From contig NADL03000546.1 of NCBI GenBank assembly GCA_002205965.3, positions 496,001-560,000 of the forward strand: a stretch of DNA of 64,000 bases, read 5' to 3'. Below are positions 1 through 12,945 of this stretch, in pieces (position 1 is the first letter of the stretch; every line of letters starts with the position of its first letter). The notes under the pieces are model-generated. The model was not told the DNA's origin and searched no databases. It worked only from the letters and a program-made list of their open reading frames with translations. Source of the DNA: Kappaphycus alvarezii. Lineage: Eukaryota > Rhodophyta > Florideophyceae > Gigartinales > Solieriaceae. The position numbers and the translations under genes are program-made.

Positions 1-3000
1 AATACTGCTGGGCATATTCGTAACATTCTTCGCGCAATTAAATGCCTCCTGTAGCCAGAAAGTTCAACGAAAATATATTGTTGCTCGCACTGTTCACTTC
101 ATCTTTGAAAAAGAACTCTTCGCTCCAACGGCACTACCGATATCCTATTCCCGTACCGTAACTGACTCTTGAATTTTACAATGCACGTTGCGAGATTCGA
201 TATTCCAAAACCTCCATGATTCCCAGATGTGACGCCCATAGTCCTCTTCTTCAATTACATATTGAGTGAGCTGATAAACTGCAAATTAGGGCTCACTTCG
301 GGCCTTGTTCAATATTTTAACCATGCTTTCATCAAAATTAATCTTATTAAAGCTGTAAGTTCACTTCTTAACAGATTAGATGACTTCAACAACATATTTG
401 AAACCCTGGATTTATAAATTTATTCAACTTACTAAGTATTGCGGATATTGAAAACGTTAAACAATCAAAACTGAATATGTAAGACGATATATTTCATTAA
501 TTCAAACATTGAAAACAATACGCCCAGCAATAAGTATTTTTTAATTCGCGCTTCTACATAACAAATGTGTAACCATGAAATACATGTGGAAATTTCACAT
601 TACTGAAGCAACCAGTGCTACAATTATTCCATTATATTAGTTCAAACCAGGACTTCCCAGGTGCTAGTGTAATATGCAAACTAAATTTACATTTTTATCA
701 CTACTTAGTCCAGATACAGTGTGCATTTAAGACCGCCAAAGCTTAAATACCATCACTAGACGACATGAATGCACTATAAACGTCAGTAAAATATGAAATA
801 GAATCATGTGTCCCTGATTTTTGGTCCCCACGCTATTAGTTTACGTAGAGTTAAATCTCTTGGGTCATTAAAATGAACAGCCTACGCCATGAATGTTTCA
901 AAGGAAGAATGGGCTGAAAAAAGTAACGTCTGAAATGAGGAAGTACTTTTGCAAAATGAAAGTGAGATTCGGTTTGCCTATACGGAATGATTCATACACT
1001 TTCAATATTCAAGGAGCCCTAACTGTATCTCATTTTCTTGGGTTTCGCCGTAAAACTGACAAATGAAATGACCTGGTTGCTTTTTTGGACTTATAAGGTG
1101 AAACATGCGCAGTCATAACTACCGGAGGTCTAAATGCTTTACATTAGACAGGATTTCAGCAATTTATTCTAATTTTGAATCTCCAGTAAGCTCAAAGTTA
1201 ATCTGAAACAACAGAAAAAAACCATTCCCACGTACTAGCACGGGAATTACTGCAAACCTGAAATGTGCAATTCCGCTGTCTGACGAAAGAGAAACCGAGT
1301 TAAGGAGAGTTTGGATTGCTTGAAGAAGGGACCAATCTCCATAAAATATAATTATATGCTCTCCTCATAAAAGTAAATCGAGGAATTCCTCGAAAAAGAT
1401 TTCTACACCTAGTAAAACGTGTATGAAATTGGCGATGGAAAAATCTTCGGGAACCATTTTTGAAGAGGTCAGGAATGAGGGATTACGGTGGGTGTCTGAA
1501 AAGTCTGGACTGCTGGCCTAGTACTTAAATGAGGAGAACGACAGTCTCTTCATTTACGGACCTACTGTACACCATGTAACATATAGTATCATATTTTCAC
1601 TTTATGCTTCGGGCCCTCAACTCGAATTTTTGAGCCGAGTAATTTCACAAGCGCACGATTAGTAACGTTCAAATATCAATAGTTAAATTAATTCTGAGCC
1701 ACCAGAAGTTCTTGCATATTCTTCTGAAATAGTTTTAAGATTTCATCGCCCAATCCGTGACATATAGTAGATATTAATTCACTAGTCCCTTATCTATCAT
1801 CTCCATTAGAGGGATGCTTTGAAAATACATAATGAAGCACAAGAAGATCTCCTTTTACAAATAGCAGCTTTTATTAGAGATAAAAAAAGAAAAGATACTT
1901 AGATAATAACTGCACGGTTGAAACGAGAAGCAAAGAGAATGCTGGAAATTTTAGATTTTTTTGACACGGAAATGAAATTTGCTAAATATTTTCTAGTCAA
2001 AGAGGTAAAGTTTCTTGAAAATCTTAATTCATTGAGATTATATTTTGCTCAATATCACTGAAGAATTGATTTTAATTCTATAATACAGCAAGATAATAAC
2101 AAGGAGTTTGATCGTGTTGGATCATATCATATCCAATATAGTCCTATGAAGTGGAGAAGGCGCGGCGCATCTATTGCAACATGATGCAAGCAAGACGTAT
2201 TCTATTTATTCTCAGTTGCTTTCTGATTTCAAAATTCAGATGAATAGTATTTTAAAACCCTTTGTGCACACAAATGCTCCTGATAATGATTAAAAAGTCC
2301 TTTTGTACCCTTAATCACTGGTTATTATAGTTTTTTTAGATGATTTACTTGTACCTAGCATGAATAAATCATCCCAGGTTGCATTTTTTATTACTATGAT
2401 GGATACTTTTGTTCAGCAAACGTACCGAGCCCCGGTATGTGTAAATCTAGAAGTGTAGCTCATAGTATATTTTTTGCTGAAATAATTGCTATAGGGAGTG
2501 GATTTGATCTTTCTAATACACTACATCCAAGTTTGACGGAAAGTTTTGGCCGGATTATTCTTCTGAATTTCTACACTAGGTCAAATTCTTTTAAAGACAG
2601 CATAGTGAATATAAATAGCACTGTGGCAAAATCCCAGCCGGAAAGAAGTTAATATTCGATCTAAACCAATTAAGTTGATGTAAAATACAGCTTCTTTCTT
2701 AAGTAACTTCAAGAAAGGACTGCATGCTGGAGGAAATATCAAACTTTTCTTGCTTTGTGTAGATCGCTATCCCTATAAAGGCATTTAGATGCCTGGGGAA
2801 CCAATAAAAAGAAAAGAAATGAGAGCAGGGCGCAAGTTTTGTGTCCAATAATCTGTTAATTTAAGAGCTGAGGAGCAAAATCTGCGACACCCAACCAATT
2901 ACTGAACTTTTTTAACCAGAGCGAAAACAGCACCTACAATGCTCCTCCGTTCCTCCACCTTGTACTATTGGACCTCTGCTTCGCACTTGAGCTCATCAAG

Positions 3001-4430
3001 AAGGATTCATGTCTCCTCTTCAATGCCACACATCGCGTCTAGCTCCTTTCTTACCGCTTTAATCTCACAGGGAATCTTATAAAGTTCTAGCCTCTCTACT
3101 CCGACTTTAATGGGTTTTTCTTCTGCCTCCTTGCGTCTGGGTTTTCCTAAATAAACGCATCGCGCTCCTCGTCGTCTTATTCTTGGTCAATGGGGCGACC
3201 CTTAAACCTTTATTCTGTGTTAAAGACATCTTCACGGATAAATTCTCTTCAGGCTCGATCTAGAGGCTCCCGTTTGTTCATTTTTCAAGCTATTTTCTAA
3301 ACTGTGTGTTCATATGGGAAAAATCTCTCATGACAGCATCTTCTTCAGCCTCGGCCACCTGCTTTTCATTCTGAGTCCCCTTCACCTCCTAGGTCCGTTT
3401 TTCCCCGAGGTTCTCCTCTTTTTCGGAACTCATGTCTCTGATAACCACTTTTTTGACAATCTCTCCTCTTGCAGATGCTATTGCTATCTACTCGACGTCA
3501 TATTTGCTATTCTCGAGGACTATAGTGAAATTTTCACATACAATGTTCATCAAAAAGTAAACAAACTTCCGAATTCAGTCCCTTCTGCCTTCATGAATAT
3601 CTTCTCAAGCTCCTCGAATACCCGGCCCATTTACCCTTGCGAAGTCTCATGCATGCACTCTGAATACATCGCTTGAAAACGCAAGTAGTTCTTTGCACTG
3701 TTGAAACGAATTAGATTCTTCTGACTGGCATTCAAATCGATAGTGGGCAGCAGATTTTCACGTTAAGTAGTTAGTACGAGCGGTAGCACTGAATGTACGA
3801 GAGAAGGAGAACGTTTAAGGGTGGGAGAATGTTGGAAAGGCGATTTCAGAGCTTTCACAAGTTCCTTCTCCGCAATTTTTTCAGGGATAGATGAGCTGTT
3901 CTCCTGCGTTTGAATCTCTAAATCGAAGTTTTAGAGACGAAGTTTTAGAGATTCAGAATGCCTAAAATATCCTACTGCAGTTATTATACCGTATATTTTT
4001 GATTCCTACAGTACTTTGGTGCTACTTCGGGTGTGTATCAACCATGAACAGCAACTGTATCCCTAGCTAGTCGACTGCTGAGTTGAAATTACGTTAACCG
4101 TGTTTTGGTAGGTTAAAAATTTCCCTTCGAAGGACAAATTCAATTGAAATAATACTGCCGCGGTGACTTCTATTTTCATCCCAACTAACTTTGGCGGCTG
4201 TCAACACAATTTTTGAGAACACTAACTTCATGGCAGCAGAGATTCTTAATATATGACATAGATCAGAAGATTCAGCGGCTTAAAATGGACCAAGTACTGT
4301 AGCGGCTGCAGCGGCTTCTTAACGTATAGGATAAAACAAATCTTCTAAAATACTTTCCAAATTCCATAAAACTAACATCCTACACTCAAATTCAGTTTCA
4401 TTGGCTAAGTAAGTAAAACATCTTTTTTGG
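1..4430. other. AT-rich region with no recognisable gene
   Basis: Stops are frequent in all frames and no open stretch resembles a family I know. The longest plus-strand reading, about 3314-3676, has no motif. The minus strand at about 3120-3450 is unusually charged (runs rich in Glu, Lys and Arg) but broken by stops, so it may be an old decayed coding segment. The leftmost part, next to the copia RNase H remnant that ends at 4433, should contain that element's 3' end, but I could not identify an LTR. Confidence 0.5.
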
Positions 4431-4432
4431 CT

Positions 4433-5960
4433 TTAACTTACATGTTGAAGCTCATTTATGCCACCTTGAACCACCTTGACTTTATGGTGCATAAAGTGAA
4501 TTTTCTTGTTTCTTGCGGGGGTATGGTCCAGAATGGAAATTCGCATAGCGTTAGTGCTTTCTGAGTAAAACTTTGTGGGAGATAATATTTCGTTCTTTTC
4601 CAATGGTTCCCCAAAAAATCTTCCAGACCAAAGATCATTTCTTTCCAAATGCAGCTAAGGGCACATATTACGTCTCGCCAGAAGATCTGTTGATGATTTT
4701 CTGTATCCTGGTCTTCCAATGGATTGGTGACCCATTTGTTGAGACTATGAATCTATTAGTTGATAGTCGGGTCTTACTGACATCGAATTAATCGTCATAA
4801 ACAGAAGCATCCTTTTATTTTCCAATAATTGGAAGCCTTTTCGAGTAGTGGAGTCCAAGATGGAGAGTTACGTTTAGATACCGGAGGATGCGTTTCACCA
4901 ATTTCATGTGCCATGACGTAATTGAATGCAAGACCTGATATCGTATATGAATATGGTCTTATAGAGACATAAAAGTAGAGAAGTCCGCAAATGATGCCTT
5001 GGTAAGAATTGTAATCTTTCAAATGGAGAAATTTTTCATCTGGGAATTTCTGGAGCTAGCTGCGGAGACCTTATCGGAAGTGATGTTTGGACGGCATTTT
5101 CGTGATCCATCCTATACAAATCTAATATTCTTTTCGGATATGTTGCCTGATAAATCTTAATTCCTTTGTTTTGAAGAGTAACAGTACAATAATTTAACGA
5201 TATCAGGTCTCCAAAGCATTTGATATCGAAAGTTGCACCCAAAGTACTTTTGAGATTTTGAAGCAGTGACGTTGAGTTAGCTTCCAACGCCAAATAGTCC
5301 GCGAATACAGCCAGGATAAAGAGTTACCTTTTAAAGCGAATTAAATAAAGGTTTGGTTTGTATTTTTGCAGTTGCAATCTCCATCTCAAAAACTTTTCAT
5401 GAAGATGCGATCCGTAAAAGTGGCCGGATTGCTTGAAGCCATACAAAGATTTTTCTAATCTGGATATGAATCCTGGCTTTAAAGCTTCCCCAAATAGTCA
5501 TTATGTTGCTAGATTTAGATGGAAAAATTAAGATTTCCATGCAGTTATGCGTTGGAAACGTAAATGTCTCTCCCTTTGAGAATGACATTATTTTCCGCAG
5601 TACTTTTTCAGCTATTACCATATATTTTCATGATGTGCTAAAGGCGCGTACAAATTTTAAGGATCAAAGTTTATAAATTTCCTTTTGAGATCCTCACGTA
5701 AATACAATCTTGCTTTAGCTAGGTATTGTCACAAGATTCATCTTATATTTTGGCCCAAAGTTCCCATTTAATGACAGGGGTTTGATTTACGTTTAGTTTG
5801 TTACTTTGGACAAAGTCTGCCGTTTAATGAAAGCTCTACATTACCTCTCTATTTCCTTCGCCCATTCCGGGATTTCGCATGCTTCTTAAAAGCTTGATGG
5901 CTAATGAAGTGTTGTCAATTTTGAATTTTTTTATTAGTAAGCCATTTTAGGTTTATTTCG
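4433..5960 (-). pseudogene. Outer Ty1/copia element: reverse transcriptase and RNase H remnant
   Basis: Read on the minus strand, this is the second half of a copia pol broken by several frameshifts. Around 5640-5890 it reads like the start of copia RT, including a segment similar to RGDLQKE. From 5293 to 5036 it matches the RT thumb region (FDIKCFGDL, then QATYPKRILDLYRMDHENA). From 5022 to 4795 it has the RT-RNase H connection (YQGIICGLLYFYVSIRP). From 4648 to 4433 it ends with the RNase H tail (DHTPARNKKIHFMHHKV). The matching integrase half lies at 12945-13360, so a younger element split this one. It is inactive. Confidence 0.8.
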
Positions 5961-6139
5961 TAATAAAGATAAGGTTTTTATTGGACAAAATCATCTCTAA
6001 CACAATACAAATTTCAATCCATCCAATTCTATGCTGTTTTATCGGGTTGTACTTCCAGTAATGTATATATGTCTGGACGTTTGCCTCCACCTAGGACTTA
6101 AAAGCCACGTCTCAAAACTCTAACCGTTTTGGACTCCAT

Positions 6140-6470
6140 TATGTAATATCTTGCTTACTATGATGATTGCGCTAGCTATCATACCCTTGTACAGTCAAGT
6201 ACAATTGGGGTATTTATCGATATTTTAAGGATGTGATAGGATCAAGGTAGATAGTATTAGGATATGTTTAGGGAGAAATAAAGGAATAAATGTTTTACTG
6301 AGAAGGGCTGGGGCTGTATACCTCGGCTGGGCAACGGACTTGAATTTCGACGCTGATAAATCTTCTCGGCTGTTCCACCCGACCAGCGAAAGCGGAGGCG
6401 CGAGCGCTGACCGATATATATGCAACACGACAGGGGTACTATAGTCTCTATTACAGTGAAAATGACAATA
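6140..6470 (-). repeat. LTR (3' copy) of the inner copia-type element
   Basis: This segment is a diverged direct repeat of 12640-12945. Shared blocks include GGAGAAATAAAGGAATAA, GAGAAGGGCTGGG, CAACGGACTTGAAT and GCGCGAGCGCTGACCGAT. The element it bounds reads on the minus strand, so this left copy is the 3' LTR. The exact ends are unclear. A 5-bp target duplication ACTCC/ACTCT at the outer edges is possible but not certain. Confidence 0.65.
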
Positions 6471-7044
6471 CTGTACTATCTTTCGACTGTCTACCTCTGT
6501 TCTCAAACGTCGTGGTCGTGATTGCGAATACAGTGTACTGTAATTTTCACGCAAATAAAAGGAGCACGTGCACTGTGTTGTGCTGAACCAGTTATAAAAC
6601 AGAGGGTGAAGTGGAAATCAGGAGTGTGCGGTGAGGTCCAGAGTTCTAGATCCCAAGTAAAATGACAGGAAGCAAAAAAATGAAAATTCAAAATCCCATC
6701 AATTTTGATGCAAAATTCAAATGATGCAAAAACATCGAATGAAGCAACAAGAGATATGTTTTGCGCAAGCGGAGAGATGAAATTAATAATCTACCACTTG
6801 AAAAATCTCAGCTGAGTACCAATTTCCCAACGGAAGCAGCAAAAGCTACCAACTTGAACCCCCAATCCTGCTGATCTCTACTGCAAACCAACAGTTGCTG
6901 GCAGCCATCCTTCCAGGGTGTATCTACACCTTCTATCACGGTCCTAGGGAAACCAAAAGGCGGCTTGGAGAGAGAAAGAAGAGCACACAAAAAAAGCCGC
7001 TGTGGTGCTGGACATCGAGCGCCAGGTGTTTGGCAGCGATCTAG

Positions 7045-7156
7045 AAAGCAGCAGCAGTGAGCAGGGTGGGGAAAGCAGCAAAAGTTTGCAGAGTGGGGAA
7101 AACATCAGCAGTGAGCAGATTGGAGAAAGCAGCAGCAATGAGCAGAGTGGAGAGAT
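7045..7156. repeat. Four-unit imperfect tandem repeat, about 27 bp per unit
   Basis: Units follow the pattern GCAGCAGTGAGCAG..TGG.GAAA, four in a row. On the plus strand they read as a Ser/Glu/Gln/Gly-rich peptide repeat (SSSEQGGESS and variants) that runs to a TAA at 7161. The repeat sits between the RNase H remnant and the left LTR of the inner copia-type element. Whether it was ever translated is not known. Confidence 0.6.
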
Positions 7157-7599
7157 GGTTTAAGCGGTGGGAGAGGGGAGCGCGGTACAGGTCAAGATGA
7201 GTGAGGGAGAGATTCTTGCTAATGGCTCAGAACAGAGATTGACAAGGATGACGATTTGAATGAGGTTGAGGATACAATAAGGGACTCTACAGACGACAGG
7301 TTGATTGAAGCCAAGATGTTTAGGGACAGATTGGAAGTGGGGTACATTAGCTTCGTCGCAGGATGCTGGTAAGGGAGCTCGGTGAATTGCAACGATCCTT
7401 CTGGATATGACCGGGTTGTGTAATCTTCCATAACAATTACCGGCCATGCAAGAAAGTTTCTAGAGTTCTGCACAGTCATCATTCAAAAGGAGCGCGCTCG
7501 AGGCATTCCTCCCTATTTGAAAGTGGGTTCAAAGTACGGAATAACTGATAGGGCAGACAAAGGTGCCCATATATAAACCGAGGTTGAGTTATTCTGCCG

Positions 7600-8990
7600 T
7601 AAGTACCCTTTAATAGCTGTGGTATCTGTTGGTTTGGCAGAGAGGCCGGGGATACTGGCCGTTAATTACTCGAATATAGGATCTCTGGTGTGATTGGACT
7701 ATTTTTGTTAAGCAAGGAGTTATACTGTATTAGTGTGTCGGTGATCAATGAAATGTTTGAGTGCTTGGTTATAATGCGGCGAGGTCGGCCTTGCATAAGT
7801 TGAGTAGTTGTACGGTCCTTAAACGATATTGGGGCTTCGTTTTCGTCTGCATCGGTGATGAACATGAAGTGACCGAGTTGCGAGGAGAGATCCTGGTTGT
7901 TTGCGAAGGAAGAATTTGAAAACCATACAATGCGACTATTTTCCTTCCTTAGTCTAGGAATGTTAAGGGTAAGCGATTATCAATTGAGTATTTGGTCTCC
8001 TTCTTTATCCTTCCCCCACTATTTTACGACGAGATTTCCCGACCTTCTCCTCAATAAACTGCGCCAGTTGCGCTGTTTCGAAGAGTTATTCATGGTCTCG
8101 ATTTTCCCAACAATGCCAATTTCATGCGCATCGATCCAAAGTTCTTGAATGACGTTTCCTTGATTAGGCATTCGAGTTTCCACAAATAAGAAATTTGGTC
8201 GATGTAAAAGTTTCCGTCGTTCTCGTCGAGTACGAAGCCAGTGAATTTGGGCGGTAAGGTAGACTCTTCTTTCATTTCAATTTTGTTTTGGTAAGCTTTG
8301 AGAGCTTTCTAAAGTCTTTGTCTCCACAGCGGAGGAGTCCGCCCACGTTACTACTACTCAGTCCCTTTACTATCCCTTTATTCTGTAAAAAAAATGGAGC
8401 ACAGGTTCCATGTGAAGTGGTACTTTGTTCATTCCCTTGCGATGATGTTTATCAAGCGTCTTGTTCCACAATTCTCCTGCGCCGCTTAGGCCTTAGAGAG
8501 ATCGAAGTAACTTGAGACACTGATCAGGGTCGAGTTGGAATTCGAGTAGGGGTTCTTTAATGTATATATCCCTTGCGAGCGGTTCTGGTGAATAAAGATA
8601 AGATTAGGTTATATCTGCTGTCCGTACATCGAACGCGAATATTGCTGCCAACACTAAGAGCAGTCTTACGGATTGCGGCTGCAAGGTAGAAGGTGTGTGT
8701 ACCAGGATGTTTCTCATCTTATCAAGTTGTCCTCCAAAAACGCAACGTCCTTTTTTTGTTTTCCTGTCTATAGATGACTTGATTGACAGGATGAAGCGCC
8801 CGAGTAGAAAGTTTTCCATCAGGTATAACATCTTCCTTCAGAATTACTTTGAAATTTCCAGGTATCAGTGGGGGTCTTTTTTGCCTCTTTACATTGCCTA
8901 TTTCTGAAGTTTTGACTCGATCTTCTCTCTCGTCCAATACCTCTGTTGCCTGTTGCCGATGTTAATTAATCCCTAGGTAGCTTAATATGG
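7600..8990 (-). pseudogene. Inner copia-type element: reverse transcriptase and RNase H remnant
   Basis: On the minus strand, 8831-8604 carries an RT segment of an unusual copia lineage (GRFILSIKSSIDRKTKKGR, then HTPSTLQPQSVRLLLVLAA). 8275-8090 has a later RT block (KFTGFVLDENDGNFYI, then YLWKLECL). 7865-7662 starts like its RNase H (ITDADENEAPISFK). The reading frame is broken repeatedly. This lineage is not closely similar to the other copia elements in the window. It follows the integrase remnant at 9047-9900 in the normal copia order PR-INT-RT-RH. Confidence 0.75.
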
Positions 8991-9039
8991 GGCAGAGATT
9001 TTCCAATATCTGCAGGAAACATGGAGGAGAGGGTTTCGG

Positions 9040-9900
9040 GAGTGCTTTAGGGCTTGGCTTGGGAGATATTGAATGGTTTTGGCGTTCCGTTATCGAAGTC
9101 TCGTACATACACCAACTTTCTGTCCAGTTCAACGTTAGGCACTGGAATAGGTCCCTTCCATTCTCCTATTCGATCACTGACGACTTTTTCACGCCAAACA
9201 AGAACTTGATCCCTGGGCTGATAGGTGAGATCAGTTGATGATGGGACTGCATGTTTTAAAGCGTGTTTTAGTGTCAGTTTTGACATTCGAACTTTAATCT
9301 CCTGTATTGCAGTTTCGGCGATTTTCCCGCTGTCAAACAAAGTAGGACGTGCTGTGCGAGGTTCGGATGGTACAGAAAGCTGAAAGAACTCTCTAAACAC
9401 GAGTGCTGAAGGGACACGTCCCTGTGGGGCGATAGTATAGTTCATTTCATTCGCAGAGCAGGCTAATCCAAGATACCTGTCGATTCTGGGTTGAGATATC
9501 GTGATTTTTTCATAAATTCGTCTCAAGGGCTCATGATATCGCTTCCATAGTCCTGGACTGTATTGTGACTCAATAACAGTTCTCCCAACCTTGATGTCGG
9601 AGAGAAGGGCGAAGTGGATCAATTCATCGTCAATCTTTGACCTTTTGGTCAGTTAAGAGACGGTTTGGAAGCCCGGTGTATATTGAGGCTCATGAATGAA
9701 ATTTTTCTTATCATATGTCTTCGGTTGGAAATCCTTCAAGGAATCGTGCCGCGTTGGATATTTTACATTCATCGTCGATGTGTAGGAAGGGTGCCTCGTC
9801 GATTTACATGATGTCTAGTGGTATTCATCAGTCGAAGCGAACATTTCCGGATCCTAGAGTTACTCGAAACCTTGTTGGTGCGTTTTGGGTCCTTGGCATT
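9040..9900 (-). pseudogene. Inner copia-type element: integrase core and C-terminal domain
   Basis: The minus-strand reading 9622-9047 is open for 191 codons. It ends in an integrase C-terminal module (TYQPRDQVLVWREK, then IGEWKGPIPVPN, then LVYVRDFDNGTPKPFN). Its start (GLWKRYHEPLRRIYEKI) matches the end of the integrase core. Between 9640 and 9860 decayed core sequence is visible (NVRFD, DIM and HIDDE-like pieces), broken by frameshifts. It lies directly downstream of the protease and pre-integrase segment. Confidence 0.75.
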
Positions 9901-10435
9901 GATTAAACTTCCGTGAAATCTCTTTGAGAATATTCATCGTTTCTTGAGTGGCGTCCTCCGGAATTTTGATGATGCTGAAAAGCTTCAGAGCAGATGTGTG
10001 GAAAAGATTACGGTGTAACTTCGAAAGTTGCGCCCTCGTAGGATGTATAAATGAGGAGGCCCGCACAGGTGTACATAGGTAAGTACTACGAGATCTAAAC
10101 ATTTTTATGTACCAATCATCGATGTAGGCCACTCTTTTGTACAGAATAGCGTGGTATGCTCTTTTTAATAGTCTTTTTGAGACTGTAAAAGGGTTGAGCG
10201 GCTGTTTGTCCAAGATTTTCATTCCAAAGAGTGCTGGTATGCTTGCGTTCACGATGTTGAAATTTACATGAATAGTTAGGATACCGGGAGGCGCTTCGAG
10301 TGGGACTGACACCCGACAAAGGCTGGGATAGGATGCATCGGCGAACCTGAATCTGTTGACGGATGAGAGCCCCTTCTTGGCTTGCATGCTAAGAGATTGC
10401 TGCATACGATTTATTTCTTTACGACAGACCACAGG
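9860..10435 (-). pseudogene. Inner copia-type element: protease and pre-integrase zinc region
   Basis: This is a 190-codon minus-strand open frame. Residues about 25-75 (RFADASYPSLCRVSVPLEAP, then NIVNASIPALFGMKILDK) read like the C-terminal half of a retroelement aspartic protease. Residues about 125-185 (THPTRAQLSKLHRNLFHTSALKLFSII, here with the variant THPTRAQ written as IHPTRAQ) match the His-His part of a GAG-pre-integrase domain, with the Cys pair lost into the next frame. The catalytic D-S/T-G would lie upstream of 10435 and is not visible. The frame is intact but the element is dead overall. Confidence 0.6.
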
Positions 10436-10439
10436 TTAA

Positions 10440-12640
10440 GATGCCGCAATATCGCACAGGAAACCCATTTGGCGATCTCTAGAGACATATTTTACCATCT
10501 ATGCAACATATATATTCCCCATGAAGATTTCACACTCGGAATTTGTATTCTCACTTTTATTAAGGCGACAAGACCTTGCATGCAAATTCTGTTGCCTAGA
10601 CAAAAATCCGAGGGCTTCTGATCATAATTCCCATCGTAGAAGTAATATGACTAGGTAAAATGTCATGTTCGGCAGTTTTGATCGGGTATTTCCCGTATTC
10701 TTCACATTGGTTGCTTGAAGAATCAGAAGGGTCGGCGAAGTGGTTCAAATTCAGCAATTTCCACGGTTCCATCGGGATATTCGGTATCGCTGTCGATTTT
10801 TTCGTTGAGATTTTGAGATGAAAATTCCTCCCCCGTAATGAATTCTGCAATCATATGGGTCGACGATTCTCCATTCTTGATGCTGCAGCGAGTATGAGCT
10901 TCTGTAGCCCTAGGAGCACATCGATGGCTCGGTTTCCACTTCGGAGATCCACATTTGTTGCATTCATTACGTCGAAGGGAATCTTCGAAGGAGCGGTTTT
11001 TTCTACGGTTTCTATTTCCCTTCTACGGTCCATGATTCTTACTCGGACGCGTTATACTTCTAGAATTGCGGGCATAGCGTTTCATTTTGTTCAATATCTC
11101 ATTAGTCCCTTCGATTGCATATATTACATGTTTTCTGCTGTCTGACTGGTAAGTATGGGATTTTCCCAAGGTTTTGGATCGATTCGTGAAGCGTCGACAC
11201 GATTACTCATTAAATGAATATCCCTGCGAAACGATTTTTTGAATCTGGATACGCGACAAATTTTGGAATTCAGTGACTGCTTTCGCTAGGTATTCGATCT
11301 TATGGGCTTCGGTGCGGAAGTCGGGCGGGCGTTGCGGTACAAGCTCTTTAATATGATCCATCATCTTCGTTAGACCTTACAATACATCCGATATGTTTCT
11401 CTCTTGCATAAAATGCCTCAGTTTTAGCGTTTCCAAAGTCCCTTTTGACTTGCGGCTGCTGTGCATCTGAAATTTACCCACTTGCCATAAGTTTCACGAT
11501 CTCAGCGTAGTTCATATCTTCGTGGCAGTTTTCGAAGTAAAAACTGGGAGCAGCACCATCCAGAATGTGAAAGATGCATTGGGCTTTCTGGTTTTGCGAA
11601 TTTTGATACTTTCGAGAACAAATTCAATACAAGCTGAGGCTCTCAGCTATATCCTGGCTTAAATTTACACATAATTTGCAGCTGCTAAACATTTGTTAGA
11701 CACAGTTTGCCTTTCCTGAGCTATTATGGCTGTATTAATCACGATTACGAGGACTTTCTTCCCAAGATGGGGTTTCATTCTCGTTCTCTGGATCTCCGAT
11801 CGTTACTGGGCGCCTGATCTTTTGGTTTCCATTGTTCGAACTGGGCCCTTCTTCCAATTCATTGGTAGGATGAATAGGACTTCCGTCTGTCACGGGGACT
11901 TGAATGTTGCCTTAGTGACGATTCTGGACAGACTGCCATGCGGATTGCTGAACTACACCCTGTAAATCTTCCGTCGCACAGTCAGAAGAATCCGAATTCA
12001 GGAAAGGATTAGCAGATCCACGCCTTATCTTGAGCTTTTCTACGACAATTCTAGCGTAGTCCGGGTCTATTTCCATAAAAGACCAGGGCCAGGCCAATAT
12101 TGATAAGCGCCCGTTCTTTTTTTCTGGTTCCTCGGCAGATACTAGAATTCTGAACGGCAACGGACTTTCATCAAATCCAAAAATTTCGCGATATCATGCA
12201 AAAATGATATCGGGAAATTGACATATTAAAGAACGCCTCCGTGAAGACTTGATTCGGTGGCGGCAACAAATCCATAAGTCACTCGGTAATGTCTTCTGGT
12301 TTCGGGGGAGTAAACGATACGTCGGTATAGTAGCCAATCGGTCCACCCAAGGAGGAAAATAGTTCCATAGTCGACTTGGCGGTATTCAAGATCGATAATT
12401 CCGGTTCGTCGGAGAACTAGGACGTATCTATCTTCTTCATGATCTCATCACACGTAAACTTGAAACAAGAGCGGAAGATCAGAGCCATCCTGAAAAGTTT
12501 GAACGCGACACAATATTCCTTGATACTTGATGGTTCGGTCCGAAGCTACGTTGAAAGTTATGAGATACGAGGGGGCAGGAGAGCAAGTTGGTCAGCGCAG
12601 AAAAGTAGCAACGAGTCCGGATTGTCGTTTTTACTACAAT
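10440..12640 (-). pseudogene. Inner copia-type element: presumed gag region, heavily decayed
   Basis: By position this is the gag part of the inner element, between its protease and its 5' LTR. Short minus-strand open stretches remain, for example 12160-11912 (SMEIDPDYARIVVEKLKI-like) and 11033-10851. No zinc knuckle or convincing gag motif could be read, so the assignment rests on location. Confidence 0.35.
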
Positions 12641-12945
12641 GAATGCACTCTCTATCGTACTCTTGTACAATCAGGGGTATTTATCGATGGTTTATTGATG
12701 TAGTAGGATAGGTTTCGATAATTTTAATATATACGTAGGGAGAAATAAAGGAATAACTTTTTTTATTGAGAAGGGCTGGGACTGTACACCTTGGCTGGAC
12801 AACGGACTTGAATGTCGACGCTGCTAAACTTCTCGACTGTTCCTCCCGACCAGAAAGAGTGGGGGCGCGAGCGCTGACCGATGTATGCAGCACGACGGGA
12901 CAACTGTAGTCTCCTTTACAGTGTGCATGACATTACTGTACTCTA
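12640..12945 (-). repeat. LTR (5' copy) of the inner copia-type element
   Basis: This is the direct-repeat partner of 6140-6470. The outer element's integrase reading frame resumes immediately to the right, at about 12935, which fixes the right boundary to within some 15 bp. No clear tRNA primer-binding site was found on its inner (left) side. Confidence 0.65.
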
